23,372 bases of DNA from Bradyrhizobium sp. CCH5-F6. GTDB taxonomy: Bacteria > Pseudomonadota > Alphaproteobacteria > Rhizobiales > Xanthobacteraceae. Where the stretch lies: positions 1-23,372 of the forward strand of contig NZ_LSIC01000207.1 in assembly GCF_001556045.1 (NCBI RefSeq). The letters run 5' to 3'. This document shows positions 7,857-18,891 of this stretch, piece by piece; position 1 is the stretch's first letter, and every line of letters starts with the position of its first letter. The position numbers were made by a program, and so were the translations under genes. Below the pieces are notes generated by a model, which was not told the origin of the DNA, ran no database searches, and saw only the letters and a program-made list of their open reading frames with translations.

Positions 7857-9535
7857 GAGCGACCTCCTGGCAGTTGTTGAGCGGATTGTGACGGTTTCTG
7901 CTGCTGGCGCAACTCGTGGCGCGACAGCTTTCCGACCGGCGTGCGCGGCAGATCGTCGACGAACTCGACCGCGGCCGGCAGTTCGTGCTTGCCGAGCTTG
8001 CCATTGAGCTGCGCGCGCAGCTCGTCGAGCGAGAACGCTTTTGCGCCGGGTTTCAGCTTGATGAAGGCCTTTGCGGCCTCGCCGCGATACTGGTCGGGGA
8101 TGCCGAGCACGATCACCTCGTGCACGCCTGATATCGTGTAGATCGCCTGCTCGATCATCTGCGGATAGACGTTGAAGCCGCCGGAGATGATCATGTCCTT
8201 CTTGCGATCGACCAGGAAGAAATAGCCGTCGGTATCGACATAGCCGATGTCGCCGGTGAGGAAGCGGCCGTCGACGAAGGCATCCGCGGATCCTTCCGGC
8301 CTATTCCAGTAACCGTTGGTGACGTTCGGACCCTTGATGCGGATCTCGCCGACTTCGCCCGGCGGCAGCACGCGCCGGGAATCGTCGAGCGCGACGACGT
8401 CGAGCTCGATACCGGGCAGCATCAGGCCGATCGAGCCGGGCTTGTCCGGGCCCGTGGGCGGGTGCCCGGTGCCGGGCGAGCAGGTCTCGGTCATGCCCCA
8501 GCCGCTGCGCAGCTTCTTGCCCACCTTGCGCTCGAAGAAGTTCGCGATCTCCACCGGCAGCGGCGCGCCGCCGGAGCCGATGGTGGCGAGCGAGGAGAAG
8601 TCGCGCTTGTCGAGATCGGGCAGCGCCGCGATCGCGATCCACATCGTCGGCACGCCCGGGAAATACGTCGCGCGCTTGACCTCGATGTCGCGCATCACCG
8701 CTTCGACGTCGAAGCGCTGGTGCAGCGAGATGAGATTGCCGCGGCTGAGCGAGGACAAGAGCACCACGGTGAGCGCATAGATGTGGAACAGCGGCAGCAC
8801 GCAGATCACGCGCTCGATGACGTCGCCGCGCGCGGCGCGCGACGGCTTGCCCCAGACGTCGTAAATCGACACCGCGGAAGTCAGATTGCCGTGTGTCAGC
8901 ATGGCGCCCTTGGGCAGGCCGGTGGTGCCGCCGGTATATTGCAACAACGCGACGTCGTCGGCCGTCACGTTCGGCCACTCTGACGGCGCATTCGCGCCCT
9001 CGACGAAGGCCTTGAAGGTGACGATGCGGGGATCATCGGGGATCGCCGCCTGCGCCGTGCCGACCTTGCCCCAATGATCGTCCTCGCAAACGACGAGGCG
9101 GTCGATCAGCCCTTTCTCCAGGAATTTCAGCGCGGTCGGCAACAGCGCCTGGAGATTCGAGGTGACGAGCAGGCGCGAGCCGGAGTCCGAGACCTTGTGG
9201 GTCAGTGCAATCTCGCCGTCGAGCGGCGAGAGATGCGCGACGCGTGCGCCGGCCTTGAGCGCGCCGAAGAAATTGACGGGATGGTCCGGCGTATTGCCGA
9301 GGAACAGCGCGACGGAAGAGTTCTTGCCGATGCCCTCGCGAAGAAACGCCGCGGCCGCGCGCTCGGCCATCGCGGCGAGCTCGGCGTAGCTGATCGGACG
9401 ATCCCTGAATTCCAGCGCCGTGCGCGGACCGTACTCAGCGGCGGCCTTCGACAGCAGGTCGGGCAGCGAGCCCTGGTCGATGGTGTCGTCCCACCGCACG
9501 CCCTCGGGATAGAACTGTTCGCCGGGATGGGTCAT
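7853..9535 (-). CDS. pimA: Acyl-CoA ligase (AMP-forming), dicarboxylate/pimelate-CoA ligase type
   Basis: A 560-residue ANL-superfamily enzyme that activates a carboxylic acid to its CoA thioester through an acyl-AMP. Motifs in order: phosphate loop [11 protein letters not shown] (200-210), GWGMTE (345-350), TGD (428-430), the hinge [11 protein letters not shown] (443-453), and the catalytic C-terminal lysine in [12 protein letters not shown] (K536). No membrane segment is evident. ATG at 9535 is preceded by AAGGAA, and the frame is intact. Its stop overlaps the thiolase start by four bases. As second gene of the operon it would commit imported dicarboxylic or fatty acids to beta-oxidation. 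By sequence alone it could equally be called a long- or medium-chain fatty acyl-CoA ligase; the pim assignment comes from gene order. Confidence 0.92.
   Translation of the reverse strand: MTHPGEQFYPEGVRWDDTIDQGSLPDLLSKAAAEYGPRTALEFRDRPISYAELAAMAERAAAAFLREGIGKNSSVALFLGNTPDHPVNFFGALKAGARVAHLSPLDGEIALTHKVSDSGSRLLVTSNLQALLPTALKFLEKGLIDRLVVCEDDHWGKVGTAQAAIPDDPRIVTFKAFVEGANAPSEWPNVTADDVALLQYTGGTTGLPKGAMLTHGNLTSAVSIYDVWGKPSRAARGDVIERVICVLPLFHIYALTVVLLSSLSRGNLISLHQRFDVEAVMRDIEVKRATYFPGVPTMWIAIAALPDLDKRDFSSLATIGSGGAPLPVEIANFFERKVGKKLRSGWGMTETCSPGTGHPPTGPDKPGSIGLMLPGIELDVVALDDSRRVLPPGEVGEIRIKGPNVTNGYWNRPEGSADAFVDGRFLTGDIGYVDTDGYFFLVDRKKDMIISGGFNVYPQMIEQAIYTISGVHEVIVLGIPDQYRGEAAKAFIKLKPGAKAFSLDELRAQLNGKLGKHELPAAVEFVDDLPRTPVGKLSRHELRQQQKPSQSAQQLPGGRS
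7863..7868 (-). promoter_or_regulatory. Strong ribosome binding site deciding the TTG start of pimB
   Basis: AGGAGG on the minus strand lies six bases before TTG at 7856. No ATG lies near enough to give a proper thiolase N-terminus, so this site and the TTGA overlap with the pimA stop support initiation at TTG. Confidence 0.8.
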
Positions 9536-9556
9536 TGCTTCCTTGAACCACAGACC

Positions 9557-9634
9557 GTCATTCCGGGGCGATGCGAAGCATCGAACCCGGAATCTCGGGA
9601 TTCCGGGTTCGCCCTACGGGCGCCCCGGAATGAC
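9557..9634. repeat. Palindromic repeat between pimA and pimF
   Basis: Perfect 14-base outer arms GTCATTCCGGGGCG (9557-9570) and CGCCCCGGAATGAC (9621-9634) enclose perfect 12-base inner arms CGAACCCGGAAT (9582-9593) and ATTCCGGGTTCG (9600-9611). The left shoulder ATGCGAAGCAT is itself a small hairpin. It is the same CATTCCGG...CCGGAATG type as 5281-5387. In RNA it could form a very stable structure between pimF and pimA. Confidence 0.85.
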
Positions 9635-9657
9635 TGAGAGTTGGAGCACAAGCTCCC

Positions 9658-11754
<2,097 letters not shown>

Positions 11755-11760
11755 GGTGTC

Positions 11761-11767
11761 CCTCCTT
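11761..11767 (-). promoter_or_regulatory. Strong ribosome binding site deciding the GTG start of pimF
   Basis: AAGGAGG on the minus strand lies six bases before GTG at 11754. The resulting protein starts directly at the crotonase fold. Confidence 0.8.
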
Positions 11768-11782
11768 GGTGGGGATTTGCTT

Positions 11783-11811
11783 TTGTTCGATTTCGCAGTG
11801 CGGAATTTAAT
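11783..11811 (+). promoter_or_regulatory. Putative promoter of the IclR gene
   Basis: TTGTTC (11783-11788), a 17-base spacer and TTTAAT (11806-11811, five of six consensus bases) point towards the regulator gene. The -10 lies inside the palindromic operator, which would give autorepression. The -35 match is poor. Confidence 0.4.
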
Positions 11812-11817
11812 TCCGCA
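11799..11817. promoter_or_regulatory. Perfect palindromic operator, probable IclR-family regulator site
   Basis: TGCGGAATTTAATTCCGCA is a perfect inverted repeat of nine bases around one central T. It lies in the 130-base divergent region between pimF and the IclR gene. Its GGAAtttaaTTCC centre resembles the E. coli IclR consensus as I recall it (TGGAAATNATTTCCA). It overlaps the proposed -10 of the regulator gene and lies just downstream of the proposed pimF transcription start, so one bound dimer could block both. Confidence 0.7.
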
Positions 11818-11828
11818 TCTTGACGGCA

Positions 11829-11857
11829 GGGTTATTTTGAAGCACGGACGTTGTCAA
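11829..11857 (-). promoter_or_regulatory. Putative sigma-70 promoter of the pim operon
   Basis: On the minus strand a perfect TTGACA (11852-11857) is followed, after 16-17 bases, by ATAACC/TAACCC (11829-11835). The -10 is weak but the -35 is ideal. The start point would fall just before the palindrome at 11799-11817, about 75 bases upstream of the pimF start codon. Confidence 0.5.
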
Positions 11858-11884
11858 CGACTCCGCGCAAGAAGCAGATCAGGG

Positions 11885-12751
11885 ATGAAGCGTACAGGAA
11901 AGAAGACTGCGACCGACCGGAATTTCGTCGTCGCGCTTTCCCGCGGACTGGACGTATTGCGCGCATTCCACCCCAATGACGGCCTTCTCGGCAATCAGGA
12001 AATCGCGGCGCGGACAAATCTGCCCAAGCCGACCGTGTCGCGGCTGACCTACACGTTGACCAAGCTCGGTTATCTGGCGCCGGTTCCCCGCTTCGAGAAA
12101 TACCAGCTCACGCCCGCGGCGATGTCGCTTGGTTATGCCGCGCTTGCCAATCTCGGCGTTCGGCATTTGTCCGAGCCGTTCCGCGAAGAGGTGATGCGCG
12201 CGACCGGCGGGGCCGTCGCGGTCGGCGGCCGCGACCGTCACAGCATGATCTATTTCGGACAGAGCCGCGGCAGCGAGACCGTCGGCGTTCAACTCGACGT
12301 CGGCTCCCGCGTGCCGATTGCAACCAGTGCGATGGGTCGCGCCTATTTCTGGGCACTCGACGCCGATGATCGCGCAGAGCTCTCGCGGCTGCTGCGCGAG
12401 CATTACGGCAGCCGCTGGCCGAAGATGCGCGACGGATTGGAGCGTTCCGGAGAGACCGTGGCGAAATACGGCTTTGCCATATCCGTAGGCGACTGGCACG
12501 ACGACATCGGTGCCGCCGGCGTCGCGCTCAAGCTCAACGACGGAACCGGACCCTACGCGTTCAATTGCGGTGCGCCCGCATTCCGCTTCACGGAAGAGCG
12601 TTTGATCAACGACATTGGACCGCGTCTGCTTGCGATGGTAAGGAACATCGAAGCGGCACTCGGGGGTCTGATGCCGCATTCAAAAAAAGACGTCAGCAAA
12701 AAGCTGAAATCAGGAGGAAAAGTTGCACGTTTGGCCGAGGGGTTCAGATAG
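11885..12751 (+). CDS. IclR family transcriptional regulator
   Basis: A 288-residue DNA-binding regulator. The N-terminal winged helix-turn-helix covers about residues 14-70 (LSRGLDVLRAF, then NQEIAARTNLPKPTVSRLTYTLTKLGYL with the recognition helix near 47-58). The C-terminal effector-binding domain spans about 90-265, and a lysine-rich tail extends beyond the usual IclR length. ATG at 11885 gives the normal N-terminus; upstream in-frame codons would run through the operator. The gene is divergent from pimF and 66 bases upstream of livG on the same strand, so it is placed to control both the catabolic and the transport genes. Likely ligands are an acyl-CoA or a free dicarboxylate, by analogy only. 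Whether it represses or activates cannot be read from the sequence; operator position favours repression. Confidence 0.93.
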   Translation: MKRTGKKTATDRNFVVALSRGLDVLRAFHPNDGLLGNQEIAARTNLPKPTVSRLTYTLTKLGYLAPVPRFEKYQLTPAAMSLGYAALANLGVRHLSEPFREEVMRATGGAVAVGGRDRHSMIYFGQSRGSETVGVQLDVGSRVPIATSAMGRAYFWALDADDRAELSRLLREHYGSRWPKMRDGLERSGETVAKYGFAISVGDWHDDIGAAGVALKLNDGTGPYAFNCGAPAFRFTEERLINDIGPRLLAMVRNIEAALGGLMPHSKKDVSKKLKSGGKVARLAEGFR

Positions 12752-12817
12752 CTTTTGTCATCGCCGGGAGCGGCTCGCATCGCCCCATCGCTCATCGAAC
12801 GACGTGAGCGAGACGAG

Positions 12818-13611
<794 letters not shown>

Positions 13612-13615
<4 letters not shown>

Positions 13616-14325
13616 CGACACTGCTCAACGTCAAGGACCTGCGCGCCTATTACGGCCAGGTCCAGGCACTCCATGGCCTGTCCTTCTCGCTCAACGAGGG
13701 CTCGCTGGTGACGCTGCTCGGTGCCAACGGCGCCGGCAAGACCACGACACTGCGCGCGATCTGCAACATGGTGCGCTCGACCGGAGCGATCGAGTTCGAA
13801 GGCAAGCCTCTGAACAACCGCTCGACCGAAAGCATCGTGCGGTTCGGCATCGCCCACGTGCCGCAGGGCCGCGGCACCTTCACCACCATGACGGTGGAGG
13901 AGAACCTGCAGCTCGGCGCCATCACCCGCAAGGACAGCGCCGGCATCGTCTCCGACATCGAGCGCATGTACGCCCACTTCCCGGTGCTGAAGCAGCGGCA
14001 CACCCAGGTGGCCGGCACGCTGTCCGGCGGCGAGCAGCAGATGCTCGCGGTCGCCCGGGCCCTGATGCTGCGGCCGCGGCTGATGCTGCTGGACGAGCCG
14101 TCCTTCGGCCTCGCGCCGCTGGTGGTGCGCGACCTGTTCGGCATCCTCGGCAAGATCAACCGCGAGGACAAGGTGTCGATTCTGGTGGTCGAACAGAACG
14201 CCCAGCTGGCGCTCGAGCTCGCCGACCAGGCCTACGTGATCGAGACCGGGCGCATCGTGATGTCGGGCAAAGCCAAGGACATCGCGAACAACGAAGAAAT
14301 CCGCAAATCCTATCTGGGTTACTGA
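13612..14325 (+). CDS. livF: HAAT/LIV-type ABC transporter ATP-binding protein LivF
   Basis: A 237-residue second ATPase of the transporter. Walker A GANGAGKT is at 37-44, PQGRGTF follows in the Q-loop region (84-90), signature LSGGEQ at 137-142, Walker B LMLLDEP (157-163), and LVVEQN with Gln195 in place of the H-loop histidine, as is usual for LivF. ATG at 13612 overlaps the livG stop, indicating coupled translation. It pairs with LivG to power the LivH/LivM permease; livH follows after 13 bases. Length and motifs are complete. Confidence 0.94.
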
Positions 14326-14338
14326 GGGAGCCGGGACA

Positions 14339-15217
14339 ATGGAACTGTTCACCAACCAGGTCCTGGCCGGCATCGCCACGGGCGCGATCTACGCCTGCAT
14401 GGCGCTCGCCGTGGTCATGATCTACCAGGCCATCGATCATCTCAATTTCGCGCAAGGCGAGATGGCGATGTTCTCGACCTTCATCTCCTGGCAGCTGATG
14501 CAGTGGGGCTTGTCCTATTGGGCGGCCTTCCTGGTCACGCTGGCCTTCTCCTTCGCCGCCGGCATCGCGATCGAGCGGATCCTGTTCAAACCGCTCGCCA
14601 AGGCGCCGGTGCTGACCAACGTCGCCGGCTTCATCGCGCTGTTTGCGATCATCAACTCCTCGGCCGGCCTGATCTGGGACTTCACCATCAAGCAGTACCC
14701 GACCCCGTTCGGCTCCTCGCCCTTCCTGGGCAGCCAGCTGATCTCGACCCACCAGGCCGGCATGATCGGCGTCACCGTGCTGCTCTTGCTCGGCCTCTAT
14801 TTCTTCTTCCAGTACACCCGGATCGGCCTTGCGATGCGCGCGGCCGCCTCGGTTCCTGAATCGGCCCGCCTCGTCGGCATCAACACGAGCTGGATGATCG
14901 CGCTCGGCTGGGGCATGGCGACCGCGATCGGCTCGATCGCCGGCATGCTGATCGCCCCGGTCGTGTTCCTCGAGCCCAACATGATGGGCGGCGTCCTGAT
15001 CTACGGCTTCGCCGCCGCGGTGCTCGGCGGACTGAGCAGCCCGTTCGGCGCCGTCGTCGGCGGCTTCCTGGTGGGCGTCTTCGAGAACCTCGCCGGCACC
15101 TATATTCCCGGCGTCGGCAACGAGTTGAAGCTCCCGATCGCGCTCGCGCTGATCATCTCCGTCCTGGTCGTCAAACCCGCTGGCCTGTTCGGCCGGCACA
15201 TCGTCAAGCGAGTTTGA
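14339..15217 (+). CDS. livH: HAAT/LIV-type ABC transporter permease LivH
   Basis: A 292-residue integral inner-membrane permease with about eight hydrophobic segments. Family marks are ALAVVMIYQAIDHLNFAQGE near the N-terminus (22-41) and the C-terminal ILIYGFAAAVLGGLSSPFGAVVGG region with its ATPase-contact loop. ATG at 14339 has GGGAG eight bases upstream. The stop is followed after two bases by the livM ATG, so livGFHM form one transcript. Substrate specificity of HAAT permeases is broad and set mainly by the binding protein, which matters here because four binding proteins follow. Confidence 0.94.
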   Translation: MELFTNQVLAGIATGAIYACMALAVVMIYQAIDHLNFAQGEMAMFSTFISWQLMQWGLSYWAAFLVTLAFSFAAGIAIERILFKPLAKAPVLTNVAGFIALFAIINSSAGLIWDFTIKQYPTPFGSSPFLGSQLISTHQAGMIGVTVLLLLGLYFFFQYTRIGLAMRAAASVPESARLVGINTSWMIALGWGMATAIGSIAGMLIAPVVFLEPNMMGGVLIYGFAAAVLGGLSSPFGAVVGGFLVGVFENLAGTYIPGVGNELKLPIALALIISVLVVKPAGLFGRHIVKRV

Positions 15218-15219
15218 TC

Positions 15220-16239
15220 ATGAGCGCTGCAGAAGAAGTCGTTGCCGAAGGCCACGAGGCGGTCGAGGCGGTTCCGAAGCGGGCCATGACGCTGGGCACC
15301 GGCACCTCGCTGGTGGTGCTGGCGGCGCTGCTGATCGTGCCGATGTTCGTCAAGAACTTCATCATCTTCCAGATGACGATGCTCCTGATCTACGGGCTCG
15401 CCGTGCTGGCGCTGAACATCCTGACCGGCGGCTCCGGTCAGTTCTCGCTCGGCCAGAGCGCGTTCTACGCCGTCGGCGCCTATACGTCGGCGGTGCTGAT
15501 GGAGCACGCCAACGTCAACTACGCGCTGACAATTCCGATCTCCGCCGCGATCTGCTTCGGATTCGGTTATCTGTTCGGCAAGCCGGCGCTGCGGCTGTCG
15601 GGCGTCTATCTCGCGCTCGCGACCTTCGCGCTCGCCACCGCCATGCCGCAGCTGTTGAAGCTGAACTTCCTCGAGCACTGGACCGGCGGCGTGCAGGGCC
15701 TCGTCGTCACCAAGCCGGATGCGCCGTTCGGCCTTCCGATGTCGCAGGACATGTGGCTGTACTACTTCACGCTCGCCGTAACGATCGCGATCTACATCTT
15801 CTCGGTGAACCTGCTGCGCTCCCGCTCCGGCCGCGCATTCATGGCGATCCGCGACAACGAGATCGCGGCCTCCTCGATGGGTGTCAACGTCGCGCTCTAC
15901 AAGACCCTGGCCTTCGGGGTGTCCGCCGGCATCACCGGCGTTGCCGGCTCGCTCGGCGCCATCGCGGTGCAGTTCGTCGCGCCCGACAGCTACACCATCA
16001 CGCTCGCGATCTCGCTGTTCCTCGGCATGGTCGTCGGCGGCGTCGGCTGGCTGCCCGGCTCCTTCGTCGGCGCGGCCTTCATCATCTTCGTGCCGAACAT
16101 GGCGGAGAGCATCTCCAAGGGCCTCTCCGGCGCGGTGTTCGGCGTGCTGCTGTTCCTCGTCATCTACCTCGTGCCGCATGGCGCAAGGCAGATCGCGATC
16201 CTGGGTCAGCAACTCGCCGGCAAGCTCAGAAAGAACTGA
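15220..16239 (+). CDS. livM: HAAT/LIV-type ABC transporter permease LivM
   Basis: A 339-residue integral membrane permease, second half of the channel with LivH. After a roughly 25-residue charged cytoplasmic N-terminus (EEVVAEGHEAVEAVPKR) come hydrophobic segments and the family motif LTGGSGQFSLGQSAFYAVGAY. ATG at 15220 is preferred; an in-frame TTG at 15214 overlaps the livH stop and would add two residues. There is no clear Shine-Dalgarno, consistent with coupling to livH. The first SBP gene starts 38 bases after the stop, in the same transcript. Confidence 0.93.
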   Translation: MSAAEEVVAEGHEAVEAVPKRAMTLGTGTSLVVLAALLIVPMFVKNFIIFQMTMLLIYGLAVLALNILTGGSGQFSLGQSAFYAVGAYTSAVLMEHANVNYALTIPISAAICFGFGYLFGKPALRLSGVYLALATFALATAMPQLLKLNFLEHWTGGVQGLVVTKPDAPFGLPMSQDMWLYYFTLAVTIAIYIFSVNLLRSRSGRAFMAIRDNEIAASSMGVNVALYKTLAFGVSAGITGVAGSLGAIAVQFVAPDSYTITLAISLFLGMVVGGVGWLPGSFVGAAFIIFVPNMAESISKGLSGAVFGVLLFLVIYLVPHGARQIAILGQQLAGKLRKN

Positions 16240-16265
16240 AGACTCTCATCAACGCGCTATTGAAG

Positions 16266-16272
16266 AAGGAGA
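16266..16272 (+). promoter_or_regulatory. Ribosome binding site deciding the TTG start of the first SBP gene
   Basis: AAGGAGA lies five bases before TTG at 16278. Starting there yields a complete signal peptide; a nearer-to-livM TTG at 16260 has no such site. Confidence 0.7.
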
Positions 16273-16277
16273 CCGAA

Positions 16278-17513
16278 TTGCTTTTTGGAAGAACACTGCG
16301 AGCCGCCGCGCTGGTCACGGCAACGGCGGCCGTTACGCTCACCTCCGGCGCTGCACTCGCCCAAAAGAAATACGACACCGGCGCGTCCGATACCGAGATC
16401 AAGATCGGCAACATCATGCCGTACAGCGGTCCGGCGTCGGCCTATGGCATCATCGGCAAGACCGAAGAGGCCTATTTCAGGATGATCAACGACAAGGGCG
16501 GCATCAACGGCCGCAAGATCAACTTCGTGACCTATGACGACGGCTATTCGCCGCCGAAGGCCGTCGAGCAGGTCCGCAAGCTGGTCGAAAGCGACGAGGT
16601 GCTGGCCGTGTTCAATCCGCTGGGCACGCCGTCGAACACGGCGATCCAGAAGTATCTCAACGCCAAGAAGATCCCGCAGCTCTTCGTCGCGACAGGCGCG
16701 ACCAAGTGGAACGATCCGAAAAACTTTCCCTGGACCATCGGCTGGCAGCCCTCCTACCAGAGCGAAGCGCAGATCTACGCGAAATGGCTGATGAAAGAGA
16801 AGCCGGACGCGAAGGTCGCGATCCTCTACCAGAACGACGATTTCGGCAAAGACTATCTCAAGGGCACCAAGGACGGCCTCGGCGCCAAGGCCGCATCCAT
16901 GATCATCATGGAAGAGAGCTACGAGATCTCCGAGCCGTCGATCGACGGCCACATCGTCAAGATCAAGGCGGCCAATCCCGACGTGCTCTTGATCTACACC
17001 ACGCCGAAGTTCGCGGCCCAGACCATCAAGAAGACCGCCGAGCTCAACTGGAAGCCGCTCCAGATCCTCACCAACGTGTCGATCTCGGTCGGCAGCGTGA
17101 TGAAGCCGGCCGGCTTCGAAAACGCGCAGGGCGTGCTGTCGGCCGCCTATGCCAAGGATTCGACGGATCCGCAGTGGGCCAACGATCCCGGGATGAAGAG
17201 GTGGAACGAGTTCGTCGACAAGTACATGCCCGGCGCCGACAAGTCCGACACCAGCATGGTTTACGGCTATGGCGCCGCCTCGACGCTCGCCAAGGTGCTG
17301 GAGATGTGCGGTGACGATCTGACCCGCGCCAATCTCATGAAGCAGGCGGCGAGCCTGAAGGACTTTGCGCCGGATACGCTCCTGCCCGGCGTCAAGATCA
17401 ACACCAGCGCCACCGACTTCGCGCCGATTTCGCAGCTTCAGATGATGCGTTTCAAGGGCGAGAAGTGGGAACTGTTCGGCGAGATCATCAGCGGCGACGT
17501 CGCCTCCGAATGA
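16278..17513 (+). CDS. HAAT-family periplasmic solute-binding protein, copy 1 (operon member)
   Basis: A 411-residue periplasmic binding protein (LivJ-like, Peripla_BP_6 type). The signal peptide LFGRTLRAAALVTATAAVTLTSGAALA would be cut after residue 28, before QKKYDTGASDTEIKIGNI. The mature protein shows the type I fold pattern: IMPYSGPASAYG, INGRKINFVTYDD, the central LGTPSNTAIQKY, FVATGATKWNDP and YQNDDFGKDYLKG. There is no lipobox cysteine, so it should be soluble. Start is TTG at 16278 with AAGGAGA upstream; the open frame extends far into livM but that part is a frame shadow. This is the only SBP before the first terminator, so it is the one cotranscribed with livGFHM. The ligand is unknown; position next to pim genes suggests carboxylates rather than amino acids. 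Confidence 0.93.
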   Translation: MLFGRTLRAAALVTATAAVTLTSGAALAQKKYDTGASDTEIKIGNIMPYSGPASAYGIIGKTEEAYFRMINDKGGINGRKINFVTYDDGYSPPKAVEQVRKLVESDEVLAVFNPLGTPSNTAIQKYLNAKKIPQLFVATGATKWNDPKNFPWTIGWQPSYQSEAQIYAKWLMKEKPDAKVAILYQNDDFGKDYLKGTKDGLGAKAASMIIMEESYEISEPSIDGHIVKIKAANPDVLLIYTTPKFAAQTIKKTAELNWKPLQILTNVSISVGSVMKPAGFENAQGVLSAAYAKDSTDPQWANDPGMKRWNEFVDKYMPGADKSDTSMVYGYGAASTLAKVLEMCGDDLTRANLMKQAASLKDFAPDTLLPGVKINTSATDFAPISQLQMMRFKGEKWELFGEIISGDVASE

Positions 17514-17540
17514 TGCGCTGACGCAATAGGTCGGGCAAAG

Positions 17541-17571
17541 AGCCCCCGCGGACAACCGCGGGGGCTTTTTG
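17541..17571 (+). terminator. Rho-independent terminator after SBP copy 1
   Basis: A perfect 11-base stem AGCCCCCGCGG (17541-17551) and CCGCGGGGGCT (17556-17566), loop ACAA, is followed by a T run. It closes the livGFHM-SBP1 transcript. Confidence 0.93.
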
Positions 17572-17599
17572 TTGACGACGGGCGTCAATCTTGTTCAAT
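17572..17599 (+). promoter_or_regulatory. Putative promoter of SBP copy 2, with an inverted repeat on the -35
   Basis: TTGACG (17572-17577), a 16-base spacer and TTCAAT (17594-17599) lie directly after the terminator and 30 bases before the start codon. The -35 is one arm of TTGACG-N5-CGTCAA (17572-17588), a possible operator. The -10 resembles those proposed for copies 3 and 4 (TTGAAT). Confidence 0.5.
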
Positions 17600-17629
17600 G
17601 CGACCGATCCATTCCGGGGTAGGAGAACA

Positions 17630-18856
17630 ATGGCCGCCGTTCGCTTCCAGGTCGCGTCCCTCTGGGCCGCGCTCGCCTTGTGCACTGCATCAAGCAGCGA
17701 AGTTCTGGCCCAGAAGAAATACGACAGCGGCGTGTCGGATACCGAGATCAAGATCGGTAACATCATGCCCTATAGCGGACCGGCCTCCGCCTATGCCGCC
17801 ATTGGCAAGACGGAGGAAGCCTACTTCAACAAGGTCAATGCCGAGGGCGGCATCAACGGCCGCAAGATCAAGTTCATCTCCTATGACGACGCCTATTCGC
17901 CACCCAAGACGGTCGAGCAGGCGCGCAAGCTGGTCGAAGGCGATGGGGTGCTCCTGATATTCGGCTCGCTCGGCACCTCCACCAACAGCGCGATCCGGAA
18001 GTACATGAATGACAAGAAGGTGCCGCAATTGTTCGTGGCGAGCGGTGCCTCGAAATGGAACGACCCCAAGCAGTATCCCTGGACCATGGGCTGGCAGCCG
18101 AGCTACGTCAGCGAGGCGCGCATCTACGCCAAGTACGTCCTGAAGGAGAAGCCGGACGGAAAGATCGGCGTGCTCTACCAGAACGATGATTTCGGCAAGG
18201 ACTATCTGAAGGGACTGAAGGAGGGCCTGGGGTCCAAGACCTCGATGATCGTGCGGGAAGAAGCCTATGAGACCTCCGAGCCGGCGATCGACGACCGCGT
18301 CGTGAAGCTGAAGGCCTCCGGCGCCGACGTCTTCATCAGCATCACCACGCCGAAATTCACGGCGCAGGCGATCAAGAAGGCGGCGGAGATCAACTGGCAT
18401 CCGGTCCACATCATCTCCAACGTCTCGACCTCGGTGGGCGGCGTGATCGAACCGGCGGGATTCGAGATCTCGCAAGACGTCCTGTCGGCGAGCTACGCCA
18501 AGGACGGCTCCGATCCGCAATGGAATGCCGATGACGGGATGAAGAAGTTCTACAACTTCCTGGCCCAGTATGACCCCAAGGCCAACAAGCTCGATGCCGG
18601 TGTCGTGTTCGGCTATGCCGCCGCGCAGACCATGGTGAAGGTGCTGCAGATGTGCGGCGACGATCTCACCCGCGAGAACGTCATGAAGCAGGCCGCGAGC
18701 CTGAAGGACTTCGAACCCGATACGCTGCTGCCCGGCATCAGGATCAATACCGCGCCGGACGATTTCGCCCCGATCGAGCAGCTCCAGATGATGCGGTTCA
18801 AGGGCCGGAAATGGGAGCTGTTCGGGGATATCATCTCGAGCGAACTCGGCCACTGA
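17630..18856 (+). CDS. HAAT-family periplasmic solute-binding protein, copy 2
   Basis: A 408-residue paralogue of copy 1 with a signal peptide ending SSSEVLA before QKKYDSGVSDTEIKIG. Conserved marks are IMPYSGPASAYAAIG, INGRKIKFISYDD, LGTSTNSAIRKY, FVASGASKWNDP and LYQNDDFGKDYLKG. It is the most divergent at the central binding-site segment: LGTSTNS and ASGASKW replace LGTP-NTA/NSA and ATGATKW in the other three copies, which suggests a different ligand preference. ATG at 17630 has AGGAG five bases upstream; upstream in-frame codons overlap the promoter. It lies 116 bases after copy 1, behind a strong terminator, and has its own probable promoter. No permease accompanies it, so it should feed LivHM. 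Confidence 0.92.
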   Translation: MAAVRFQVASLWAALALCTASSSEVLAQKKYDSGVSDTEIKIGNIMPYSGPASAYAAIGKTEEAYFNKVNAEGGINGRKIKFISYDDAYSPPKTVEQARKLVEGDGVLLIFGSLGTSTNSAIRKYMNDKKVPQLFVASGASKWNDPKQYPWTMGWQPSYVSEARIYAKYVLKEKPDGKIGVLYQNDDFGKDYLKGLKEGLGSKTSMIVREEAYETSEPAIDDRVVKLKASGADVFISITTPKFTAQAIKKAAEINWHPVHIISNVSTSVGGVIEPAGFEISQDVLSASYAKDGSDPQWNADDGMKKFYNFLAQYDPKANKLDAGVVFGYAAAQTMVKVLQMCGDDLTRENVMKQAASLKDFEPDTLLPGIRINTAPDDFAPIEQLQMMRFKGRKWELFGDIISSELGH

Positions 18857-18891
18857 AGCGGCGCGGTCGCGCAATTCAAGATAGCCGCTTC
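18855..18891 (+). terminator. Weak hairpin after SBP copy 2, possible terminator
   Basis: Arms GAAGCGGC (18855-18862) and GCCGCTTC (18884-18891) enclose a second small GC hairpin, beginning in the stop codon. There is no T run, so it may serve for RNA stability or factor-dependent termination rather than intrinsic termination. Confidence 0.35.

Noticed and set aside
12789..12810. CGCTCA/TGAGCG inverted repeat before livG
   Set aside because: The arms are only six bases, with no promoter elements around them to make an operator or terminator convincing.
15753..16277. Upstream extension of SBP copy 1 into livM, giving a 586-residue reading
   Set aside because: The extension is out of frame with livM and compositionally a shadow. 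A signal peptide and ribosome site place the true start at 16278.
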